Positions 33,450-43,215 of a stretch of 64,000 nucleotides of DNA are shown here, piece by piece; position 1 is the first letter of the stretch, and each line of letters starts with the position of its first letter. The position numbers and the translations under genes are program-made. Source of the DNA: Blastobasis lacticolella (Eukaryota; Arthropoda; Insecta; Lepidoptera; Blastobasidae); the NCBI GenBank assembly GCA_905147135.1, contig LR990053.1:8196501-8260500 (forward strand), in the 5' to 3' direction. The notes under the pieces are model-generated. The model searched no databases. It was given only the letters and a program-made list of their open reading frames with translations, and was not told the DNA's origin.

Positions 33450-33698
33450 TCATCATCACAGCCTGTAACAGTCCACTGCAGGACTTGGGGCCTCTCTCAC
33501 GAAAGGGGAGGTTATTGCCATAATCTCCACGCTTGGCGGGTTGGAGATCGCAGTGTTTAAATGTAACAATGGAAAATGCTGCTGCCCATTTTCCAGACTT
33601 AGGAGACTCTTGATCTTTTGCCTCGAAAACATTAGTCGCCTTGTACGACACCCATGAGTGTATTGGTGCTATTCTACTCTGCCGGACACCACACGGCC
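33450..33698 (-). mobile_element. 250-bp GATGAT-tailed repeat, copy 3
   Basis: From CATCATCACAGCCTGTAAC to GACACCACACGGCC, complement of the family described at 4698. Confidence 0.75.
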
Positions 33699-34252
33699 AA
33701 TTTGGCGTTATTACGAATATGCATATGGCGTTATTACACGGTAATTTGACGTTATTACGATAGAGAAATAATAAAAAAACTCTGAAACCCTTTTTCTTGT
33801 ATGCGATACCCCCTTATTTTTCAACATTTTATATTTTTTATTATTTGATGTTATATCGGCAATAAAACATATACCTATTCTGTAAAAAATTAAAGTACCT
33901 GGCTGACACGGTGTCAATGATACAGGCCTGTGATAGATAGATAGCGCAGGTTTAGTAATAATGCTCCTTTTTACTCTTTGGGTACGGAATCATACTTTAG
34001 GTACTCATTTAATAATTATATAAAAAATCTTTGCAGCTATGTTCACGACTATGTTTCTAAATAAAAACATAGTCTATTCGTCCGACTTATCTAAACTACC
34101 GTTTTCTTTTTTTCTGCCGCCTACATTGATTAGTTTGTAGTGTTCCGGTTTAAAGGAATAAGATAAATTATGTTTATTCCCTTAATCGCTCGACTTATGA
34201 TATAAATAATTCTAGTGTATTTCACTCTCCATTGAACTGTATCTGACGAGGG
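33699..34252. other. Gene-free stretch
   Basis: A GGCGTTATTAC word appears at 33704 and 33727, and TGACGTTATTACG at 33749, as short-range echoes. Otherwise nothing is recognised. Confidence 0.4.
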
Positions 34253-34673
34253 TAGTGATGGGTAATGTATCAACATTTTTCAAACCATGGAAATTTCTCA
34301 ATTTATTTTTCAGAAAAATAAATACATTGAAAAATAATGGAAAAATTGTTTACTGTAAAATTTACTGTAAAAAAAAAACTACGTTTCATCTTTATTGCAA
34401 TGAAACTATACTTAGAAAAATTACAATACTCTTGTAACATAGATTCACGAATCATCAACCTGTACACACTGGCGTGTGTAGTTTCGTTTGATTTCATTAT
34501 TTCGAATTGTATACTTTAGTATTTCTAATCGTTAGAGAATAAATGTAGATTTTATTTCAATGTGATTAATTATCTTTATATCTAAGCATACTAAATTTTA
34601 AAATATAAGAAAAAGATTGGATTTTTTTTTTCTTTCCATTTCCGATTTAAAATTGTTCCATTACCCATCACTA
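34253..34673. mobile_element. hAT-type MITE, 421 bp
   Basis: The ends are inverted repeats TAGTGATGGGTAATG (34253-34267, and its complement ending at 34673). The flanks GACGAGGG (34245-34252) and TTCGAGGG (34674-34681) agree in 6 of 8 bases, fitting an aged 8-bp hAT target duplication. The interior is AT-rich and non-coding; small ORFs on both strands are chance. Confidence 0.72.
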
Positions 34674-34722
34674 TTCGAGGGTCAAGGTGAAGCACTGACC
34701 ACTAGATATGGCGAATGCATTC

Positions 34723-34757
34723 GATTGTGCCTGACAGCTCCGTTGTCAGGCACAATC
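34723..34757. repeat. Perfect hairpin, 14-bp arms
   Basis: GATTGTGCCTGACA and its exact complement around a 7-base loop. A second small inverted repeat, GACGTA with TACGTC, follows at about 34764-34783. Confidence 0.85.
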
Positions 34758-34817
34758 AGGCATCGACGTAGGCATCGCTACGTCAGATTTCTGACCGGTA
34801 GGTGAATTAAAGTTGAT

Positions 34818-34875
34818 GGCTGTTAATATGTTATTTAAATTAATTGTTCTTTATTTAAATAACATATTAACAGCC
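34818..34875. repeat. Perfect hairpin, 23-bp arms
   Basis: Arms 34818-34840 and 34853-34875 (starting GGCTGTTAATATGTTATTTA) are exact complements around a 12-base loop. It may be the core of a fold-back element. Confidence 0.9.
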
Positions 34876-35034
34876 ACAAACAAATAAGTAAACTAAAAGT
34901 ACTTTATGAATGTCAGCTACCCGTTACCCGTACTCGCCTACCCGTACCCGTGTCAGCCTATGACAGTTTGGATATTTCTTTAATTATTTTTGTAACTTAT
35001 TTATCATTTACTATTTCCAGATGTGTTGGTGGCT

Positions 35035-35160
35035 AGCGAATTCAACTCGTAAGCCATAGGTACCGAGATCGAGGCAATCGTTCTACTGTGCCAAATCCTG
35101 GATCATGGTCAAGGCGGACCCCGCGCCCTCACGCACGACAGCACAATTGGGATACGTATT
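35035..35160 (+). mobile_element. SINE family 1 fragment
   Basis: Degraded head, then AAATCCTGGATCATGGTCAA and GGCGGACCCCGCGCCCTCAC, the family-1 3' body. Confidence 0.6.
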
Positions 35161-35564
35161 GTCGCCATGGTATGGATGATATTGTGCAATTTCCACGATA
35201 GCTTACGTACTTGATGTCTGAGTTCTCTCCGAGTTTTCTATAGTGCGTAAAGTTTGAGGCGCGTGACGAGAATACGAACTAATTTTGATAGTACTGTTTT
35301 TCATACTCAGCCGTAGTGAAAATGACAATAATTAATTCGTACGTAGGCGGCGCTATCTGTATTTTACGGCTTCGGATCGGATGCAAGCGAAGCTCTTTAA
35401 TTTGCGCTCTTCTCCTGACACGAAATATCATTAACCCGGCGCCAATTACATGTTTCTATTATAACGTACTATCTACGTAAAGTCAAAATGTGTCAGTTAA
35501 ACAATACTTTTGTTTTATGAACCACTTAGGTGGAAAACAAGCTTATGGCCTGCCTGATATATAT

Positions 35565-35925
35565 ATTTTTTTTATGTTGTACGGTTGGCAAACAGGCAAG
35601 CGGGCCACCTGATGGAAAGTGGTCACCACTGCCTATAGACATTAGCAAAACCAATGCATCGCTAATGCGCTGCCCACCTCTATTACACGTTGCTCTGGCA
35701 GCAAAATGGAAAATGCCTTTCCACTGCCAAAGCCATGGTTCCCCAAATCCCCACCCTAAGGAGCACTGGAAACCTTACTCGCCGGCAGAAACACAGTACT
35801 ATTTAAAAAAGTATTGTTTAGCTGCGGTATTCTGTAAGGTGGAGGTACTTCCCCAGTCGGGCGGCTCCTATTCGAACGGGATACCCCGCTATGCCCTACC
35901 TCTCTTAAGTTATCAGTCACCGCAA
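35565..35925 (-). mobile_element. LINE 3' tail repeat, copy 3
   Basis: Poly(T) run then GGCAAACAGGCAAGCGGGCC, through GTACTTCCCCAGTCGGGCGG to CCCTACCTCTCTTAA. Same extent as copy 1. Confidence 0.75.
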
Positions 35926-37804
35926 ATTATACTTACAACACAACTCACACGATGAAGGCGATCTCTCTGATGAAGGTTTGAAAAGGTAATGGTGCATTCA
36001 ATCTACCTTGTTATCAAATTTGCGACAAGAGGCTCTGAAATTATAGACCCCTAAAGTTAAGTACTTTCGTGGTAACTCGAGCGCGCGTCTCGGTGTCACC
36101 GAACACAGAACATCGAACATCTCCTATTATTTCGCAAATGTTATCAGAATATCAAACAGCGATTCCATAACGTACCGTTTTCATAAAACTCGTAGCTGTC
36201 ACTAAATATTGGACCTTATCCGGTCGGCGTTGGTTACGAAATTGATTGTCAAAAGATGAGTGTTAGTTACGTTTAGGTGCTGGCTGGCGTCAGGGTGAGG
36301 AGTTGTGAGGAGCGAGTGTTTTTCACGGTCTCATTATGTGACTATTCGTATTCGAGGCCGGCGCTGCCTACCAGTGTCGAAAGGTTGGAGGGTATCACCC
36401 CCTAACACGTCCCGTCCGCCTGAAACGCTAAACTCGTAAACGATATTGATTTTCCAGCCAAGGATTATGTGGGGAAAAATTCAATTATTCAGAAAGTTTT
36501 ATCAGCTTACCATACTTCGTTTGTTTCCGCTGGCTTTTTATGTACGCGTCCCTGGTTCTTACGTTGAACTGGCTGGTTCCATGTTAGTAAAATTATAAGA
36601 AGAGGTTTTGGTCGTGAAATAATAACAATAACATAATGTTGATACTTCCGTCCTTGTCTTGAATATTTCGGCACCCATACATGTCATTGTAAGCACAGCA
36701 CGATAGCTCAATAAATAATAAATATTGGCACCGAATTCGCTATAAAACTTTATAGCTATTTTATATTGGGTAAGAAATACAGGTGTGAACAGCGACGGCT
36801 TAGGTTTAAACCGTTAAGTTGCCGATTGAACCATTACCGAAGATTAATAGCCCGTTCCATTCTAAACGTTCAGGCGATTCATCTCAACAAATACCGTATG
36901 ATTTCCACATGCAAGGGTTTAGATCCAGCTCTCAAATCGGCTTAAACTTGTATCCATTTCAATTGGATTCGACAGACAGTGCTTTGGTTGAGTTGGTTTC
37001 TATACTAGAGATACTCGTGCCGAGCTTTATCTATGGAATTTATAATAGGGTCGTTTGCCATCGTATGATTGTGAAAATCGTTAGTTTCCGTCCTAAGCGT
37101 AAAACTGTGAACTGTCACTCTCAACTGACCTAATCAAATTTAAACCTATTGGTTTCATCGGTGAATTAAATTGTATGGTTATAACAATGGTACGTGGACT
37201 GTAGCAACGGCTGCCGCGAAGAGTAGGTTTCCCGGTAGCGCTAAGTACAGATTCCAAGTATCTGAGTCGATCCTTGCGCTTTGACCACATCTTCGCCAAT
37301 GAGGATAGGTAGGGAATCTCTACTGTTGTAGGCCATGTACTGTTGCCGCATTTAGTTTTAGACCGCCGTTCTTAAGTTTAAGCGAAAGTTAGGTGTGGCA
37401 GAATATAAATATAAAATAAATGGAGTAGAAATGAGAGCGTTAAGAAGTGTGTAAGTAGTACGTATCTTTACAAGATAAATACGGATTAGTGTAATAAGAG
37501 AATGTATTGGGGTGGGGGTGACAAGGGTTAAAAAAGGAATGCTTAACTGGATTGAGCATATAGCACGCATGAATTAAGGGGATTAACCAAAAAGAACGAG
37601 TGAACGGTCGGAAGGGGAAAATCGACACGTACGTACCACGATCAAATCAAGTACATATTTTAAGGAAAGATCAGCAGTCGTATTCACAATGCTTCGGAAA
37701 TCGGAATCGGATACGGAATCGACAACTTTGTTGATCGACTCGGAAAACGGTATTCACAAGCATCGGTACCGTATCCGAAAAACAAAGAGCATTGAACATT
37801 TAGT
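35926..37804. other. Long gene-free stretch
   Basis: A 104-codon ORF at 36819-37133 has no recognisable domain or splice context. A patch near 37690-37785 repeats CGGATACGG-type words (GGAATCGGATACGGAATCG and CGGTACCGTATCCG). No supported gene. Confidence 0.4.
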
Positions 37805-38070
37805 ATGGAGAAAATCACCACCCACTTTCGGCCATTTTGAAAAAATAACGATTTTGCGGCCACTTACAAAACTTATGCCAATTTTAATATCTATCGATCA
37901 CTTTATGTGCAGATATGTGGAAAGCGGTATATCTTGCGAGATATCGCAAGTCAAATATGTACATTAACTACCGACACATACCGAACAAACACCCCCTACT
38001 ACTATTCATATTCAAATATCTTCTGAACTACTGGACCGATTTCGTTAAAATAAATCTAGAAATAATCTTG
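37805..38070 (+). repeat. Dispersed repeat, forward copy of an inverted pair
   Basis: ACCACCCACTTTCGGCCATT through AACTACTGGACCGATTTCG matches the reverse complement of 40740-41052 over about 250 bases with substitutions and small gaps. Confidence 0.75.
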
Positions 38071-38379
38071 ATTAAAAGAGTTGATCTATCTGTTCGGGAT
38101 CTACAGATACACGAATACACACGTTAAACTTACAACGAAAATGACTAACTGAAACTAAAACAAAGTGTTTTGTAAGATAATGTTTTCACTAACATGCAGA
38201 AAAGTTTATTTTGTAATAATATACCAACACGAGATGCCACTCGGCTCTCATGACTGTTCAATCAATCTCCGGTCCAGCGGTAGACCTTGGTCAACCTCGC
38301 TTCGCCAAATACTGTTGGCGTTTGGCATACCTTCACTTGGCATCACCTTGGCAATTCAACTAGCCTCGAAAGTTCGAAA

Positions 38380-38434
38380 CGGTCACCCATCCAGTTCCTG
38401 GACTAACGTTGCTTAACCTAGGTTTTCGGTCTAA
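38380..38434 (-). ncRNA. 5S rRNA-like remnant
   Basis: The minus strand reads GGTTAAGCAACGTTAGTCC then GGAACTGGATGGGTGACCG. This resembles the internal control region of 5S rRNA (AAGCAACGT and TGGATGGGTGACCG). The flanking halves of 5S are absent. It is probably a 5S-derived SINE piece or a pseudogene, not a working 5S gene. Confidence 0.4.
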
Positions 38435-38904
38435 CCTTCTTTGTTTTATGAACACATCTAACACTAGCTTTTGCCCGCAACTTCGTTTGCGTGGAAGTCG
38501 TTTTAAGGCTTATCTTTTTCCCAACGACCAGTTTAAATGACCTCCTTAATGTATGAAAGCTAGTACTACGGAGAGGGTAAGCTGTATTTCTGGTTCTTCC
38601 CAACCGAATTAGATGAAACATTACCCATATTTTAAGTAGAACTCCAATCTCAAACTGTAAAGTTTAGCTAGTCTATTATGGTTCTACATCAGGTTTTCCA
38701 GTTTACAAAATCAATTTTACGCTATATGTTGCCCAGGCTTAATAGCTACAATATAAAAAGGTTTCATTCAAATCCGTCCAGTAGTTCCGGAGACTAGCGT
38801 GTACAGACAATTTTTTTATTAATTCTTATTCTTTTAACTATTTTGTCATCGTCCTAAATTATTTTTTGTAAATGTAACAAATTCAGATACACTTAACTAC
38901 GTTC

Positions 38905-39230
38905 CTTTAGAGTATCCGACTCGTAAACCAGAGGTCCCGGGTTCGAACCCAATGACTGTTTTCTGAGTTATGTACATTAGTTAAATACGAACCGATGCTT
39001 TTACGGTGAGGGAAAACATTGTGATGAAACCTGCACATTCAGGCGACTGGATGTGTAACCATGATCCAATCTGGTCAGGTTCCCCTGGTAGCAGGGTCAT
39101 GAAGGTCAGATGGCAGTCGCTCCACTGTAATTACCTGATCTGCCAAATCCTGTATCATGGTCAAGTTGGACCCCGGGTTCTCGTTCGCGAAAGGACAACC
39201 GGGGCATTAACGCCAGGATGAGTTATTTAC
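38905..39230 (+). mobile_element. SINE family 1, nearly full body
   Basis: GTCCCGGGTTCGAACCCAAT (T arm), then AACCTGCACATTCAGGCGAC, GGTCAGGTTCCCCTGGTAGC and CCTGTATCATGGTCAAGTTG to CATTAACGCCAGGATGAG. The part of the head before the T arm is truncated. Confidence 0.7.
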
Positions 39231-39958
39231 TACATATACCTACTTATAGTCTAGTTCAGTCAACGTGAACGTCAATGAGAATTAGTAGAAAACGATTAGA
39301 CAGCCACAAACATATTTGAACCGGCGACGGCGTCGCATTTGAAGAAATCAAACTGACATTTCAAAATGGCAACACTAGTTCCAGTTTTGGCCATCGGCTC
39401 TGATAAGTATGTGGCACTCTAACAACATGACAATAAGAATTAAGATATATATAAGATCATTTATTTACAGTTTAAATTACAATTTACAATTATTATAAAA
39501 AAAAAAAAGATATATATTGCAAATATTATTTATATTTTTTGTAATAGCTCCTAATATGAATGTCCGCTCCACTACGTTATTATAAATAGGAAACTAAAAA
39601 TGATATAATTCCTGATATACTTTCTGAGCTCAAAGGACGAACAAAACGTTAACAACACATGATAATAGCGCCAATTAATATTATTGGCGCTCTTCCAGTC
39701 ATATGCGCGCGCATACATATTTCATACACAGGAATAGCGCGCGCGAAAAAAGAAAATTCGGGCGCCATCTATTCTTACAAAAACTGTCTCTCGCTTTTAC
39801 GAAACTTGGAGAAATTATCAAGTTTTATATTTTTGATATTTGACATAAAGTCAAGCAACATTGGACCACCAGGGTCGAGGTGTTATTTTTGTGGGATAAG
39901 TACCGCGCACCGTAGAGATGGGCGCCGTCCAAGACCTCAGCTAAGGAGTTTTGTGCTC
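39231..39958. other. Gene-free stretch before a candidate two-exon gene
   Basis: AT-rich with an A12 run near 39500 and CG-rich GCGCGCGC words at 39707-39745. An open frame continues in phase from 39659 into the next feature, so part of this could be coding. Confidence 0.3.
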
Positions 39959-40521
39959 ATGGAAGAATACCTAACCGAACATCCCCAAATTCAGGATTAT
40001 GCCCGGCATTTGTTCGGCAGACGACAGGTTAGTATAAGTCATGTTTAGTACTAATATCATGTCGAAATAATACAAAATAAGATATGAATAACTTGTAGGA
40101 GCGTAGGATGTATGGGTTCCATGCCTTTCTGGTTTAAAGGATAAGATAGATAGTTGTAGCGTTATGCTATGTAAAAGCATAATGTGAGGTGAGGCTAATG
40201 TTAGGTACCTACGCAAAATACGTAGAAAATGGAAAGTAAGCACAGTAGGTGGTCGCTAGAGTAAGGATAGAATGTAATAATTATCTTAAGTGTATAATAT
40301 TCATTCTAGAGCATAGGACACCCTTCGAGTTTTACGAGCATCTCGTGGGAGTCGTGGTCGTCACTCGAGGAACTTTCCACCCCATCGCCCATCGGTTCTG
40401 CGATACGTTGATAGATATGTTGCCAAATTTTTTTGAAAGTGCTAGAACGTATATCAACGATCCTAGATATGCGGTTTCATTTCTGATCCAATCACATGAT
40501 AATCCTAAAAATATTGCCTGA
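39959..40521 (+). CDS. Candidate small two-exon gene, family not recognised
   Basis: Exon 1 at 39959-40027 (from an ATG; MEEYLTEHPQIQDYARHLFG) ends CAG before a strong donor GTTAGT. The intron closes with CTAGAG at 40306-40311. Exon 2 at 40312-40521 stays in frame (HRTPFEFYEHLVGVVVVTRG, then FHPIAHRFCDTLIDM and INDPRYAVSFLIQSHD) to a TGA. That gives 92 residues. An AATAAA follows near 40542. The amino-acid mix looks protein-like and exon 2 has a hydrophobic VGVVVV patch, but I recognise no family. The frame is open upstream of the ATG, with CYFCG shortly before it, so this may be the 3' end of a longer gene or of a transposon. The acceptor choice (AG at 40308-40309 or 40310-40311) rests on keeping the frame. 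Confidence 0.35.
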
Positions 40522-40739
40522 AGATAAACCGGTTGCAATTTAATAAAATTGTGGAATACAGTGGAACTAGTGTACAAAAGGTGATTTAATTCATTATATT
40601 ATAATGGTGTCGAAGTCTCAACACAGACTACCTATTTGAGTATTTTTTGAGGGTTTTATAAGTTGACGTGTGTATCTGTGGCTTTGAATGGATTTGTGTA
40701 TTTTTGTGTGTCCGTGACATCGTAGCTCCTAAACGGATG

Positions 40740-41052
40740 GACCGATTTAAATGCGGTTTTTTAATTTTATAGCTCTTTTAATTGAAAATATTCCTAGCTT
40801 TATTTTATCCAAATCGGTTTAGTAGTTTAGAAGATATTTGACTATGAATAGACTTAATAGAGGGTGTTTGATCGGCATTTGCCGGTAGTCAAGGTACATC
40901 TTTGACCTGCGGTATCTCGCAAAATAAACCGCTTCCGACATTTTCGAACACAGTGGTGGATAGATAGTTAAATTTCCTATGGATTGGCATAAGTTTTATG
41001 AGTGGCCGCATTTTTCAAAATGGCGGAAAGTGGGTGGTGACCGAAATGTACT
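40740..41052 (-). repeat. Dispersed repeat, reverse copy of an inverted pair
   Basis: Reverse complement matches 37805-38070. The two copies lie in opposite orientation about 2.7 kb apart. Confidence 0.75.
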
Positions 41053-41136
41053 ATGCTATTTGACAGTTCAAATCAGAAGATGCTATCGAATCTTCGGAAT
41101 ATTGCACGATTGCTAGTTCGCATCCTCGTGTCCATT

Positions 41137-41387
41137 GGCCGTGTGGTGTCTGGCAGAGTAGAATAGCACCAGCTCTTTACACTCATGGACAAGGCGACTA
41201 ATGTTTTCGAGGCAAAAGATCTAGAGTCTCCGTAGTCTAGAAAATGGGCAGCAGCATTTTCCATTGTTATATTTAAACACTGCGATATCCAACCCGCCTG
41301 CCAAGCGTGGAGATTATGGCAATAACCTCCCGTGGGAGAGGCCCTAAGTCCTGCAGTAGACTGTTACGGGATGTGATGATGATCCTC
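41137..41387 (+). mobile_element. 250-bp GATGAT-tailed repeat, copy 4
   Basis: From GTGTGGTGTCTGGCAGAGTA to GGGATGTGATGATGAT. Confidence 0.75.
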
Positions 41388-43166
41388 GTATTTTAAGTTT
41401 TTCTTGGAATAAACAAATTAAAATGAATTTTGTACTGGCGATATAACATCGCAACAGGTTAAGGGCGTATTAGTATAATGTAGTATTAAATCGGCAAATA
41501 ATAGATATGTCAATCTCATAAAACATGCTGAACTTTAATGAGTAGGTATATTTCATTTATCGCTTCTCTGCGTAGGCTGCAATCCGCATTGTCAAGGATT
41601 TATTTATCTAAAGCCTTATTATCCTAGAGCCTCAACTACTTGTAACTGAATTGTTATTTGACATTGGAATAATGATTATATTATTGTTATGTTATTAGTT
41701 TAATTTAGTTATGTTGGGACATTTATATTACAATTAATGTAATATATGCTAGGTATTTAATTATACAGGTAAAAGTACAACTCATGAAGATTCAGTCGCA
41801 AAAAACCATTCCATCTGTTAATCATCAGGCAGGCCGTAAGTTTGTTTGCCACCTTAGTGGTATAAAATAAATGTGGTAAAAAAGTCATTTACTTCTTATT
41901 TTAGAATTTTTTTAAGTTGTTTGGGGTCGAAAATTCTGAATAATTCATAACTCGAAAACTATGAACAATTGGATTACACGCACACGCACACGCACACGCA
42001 CACGCACGCGCACATGCATACCTACACACACAAGCTATACTAACTTTTAAAATAAGTACCTTAGTGTTTAAGATAGAAACCATGAGTTATTTTATATTGC
42101 TACATCTGAACTGTTATGTCTTGTAATAATGACGGTGACTAATAGCACAGGAGTTTCTTCTCCTATTTTAGTCACCAGATTTTTTATGTAACCACGGACA
42201 AATACTATTATAAGCTTATAAGTATAGACGTAAGAATATTATTATTATTATATATGGGGGTGATTCAGATACCCCGCGAGACGATTGACCTAACTTTTTT
42301 TAGACGACAATGTTTCGGCAAACCTGTATATAACATGTGGAATAAAAATGTTTTACTTTACTTACTTCACTTTATATGAAATTTACATAACCAATTAAAG
42401 GAATATGAATATGCTGGTTATAAATAGTTTTTATGCGACAGTGCATAGGTAGTATTGAGTTTTATTTCTGATCTAACTGACATTTCAAGAATATACAAAA
42501 TACAATAAGAGAGATTTTAAGAATGCCACCTGATTATACAGGAAAACATGGTGTAATCGTGGGATAAAAAAAGTTGGGGTTGTGCATATAATACGCATTA
42601 TAAAAGGATATGCATGAAAAGAATTATGCGTGGCAGGGAGTTGTGTCAAAATAGAGCAACCCATAGCCTACCTCTGTGGAACAAAGTGTGAGCTTTATAT
42701 AGTGTAGGTACTTATGTATAAAAATACAAACCGATTAATTCTACAGAAACTACGACACAAATAAATTACGGATGTAAATATTTTAAAAGTCACTAAAGAG
42801 TTGCTAATCCCCCACACATTAACTTTATCATAAGCAATTTTTCACGCGTCTGGAATAAAGATAATGTGATCGATACTCGACATTTAGTTATCAACAATGC
42901 CACTGTGTAATTACATCATAATCTTAATACTTCGATGGGTGGCGCCGTGAGGTTCAGCTGCCTTATTTTCTTATATCAGCCGTTTTCCCGAATTGATCCC
43001 GAACGATCCTTTCCGCAAGGCGAATCAATCGTTTCACCGTAAACTTTCGATCATGAGTTTGTCATGTCAAAGCCATGTCTGTATTAAGATTTGGTTCACT
43101 CATTTGTATGTGTGTGAGTCATAAAGGTAGAAGTGTGAGTACTTTACTCGCGATCATTCTCCGAGG
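41388..43166. other. Gene-free stretch with a microsatellite
   Basis: Holds an (ACACGC)n microsatellite at about 41976-42016 and a LINE-tail scrap near 41815-41880. Short ORFs here are low-complexity. Nothing else supported. Confidence 0.45.
41976..42016 (+). repeat. ACACGC microsatellite
   Basis: ACACGCACACGCACACGCAC and onward, ending in imperfect CGCACGCGCACATG. Confidence 0.9.
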
Positions 43167-43215
43167 GCCAAAATTGTTTATACATCGATCAAATCGATGT
43201 ATAAACAATTTTGGC
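43167..43215. repeat. Perfect hairpin, 23-bp arms, 3-base loop
   Basis: GCCAAAATTGTTTATACATC and onward (43167-43189) is exactly complementary to 43193-43215, with loop CAA. ATCGAT stands on each side of the loop. Such a perfect, nearly loopless palindrome is unusual outside young inverted repeats. Confidence 0.92.

Noticed and set aside
36819..37133. 104-codon plus-strand ORF
   Set aside because: No recognisable domain, no splice sites in frame with a partner and ordinary composition for a chance ORF.
40308..40311. First AG (40308-40309) as acceptor for the candidate gene's second exon
   Set aside because: It shifts the frame to a stop after about 34 codons. The AG two bases later keeps the long frame, so that one was preferred.
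41976..42016. Short regular repeat as a possible CRISPR array
   Set aside because: It is a plain ACACGC microsatellite without spacers, in a eukaryotic context.
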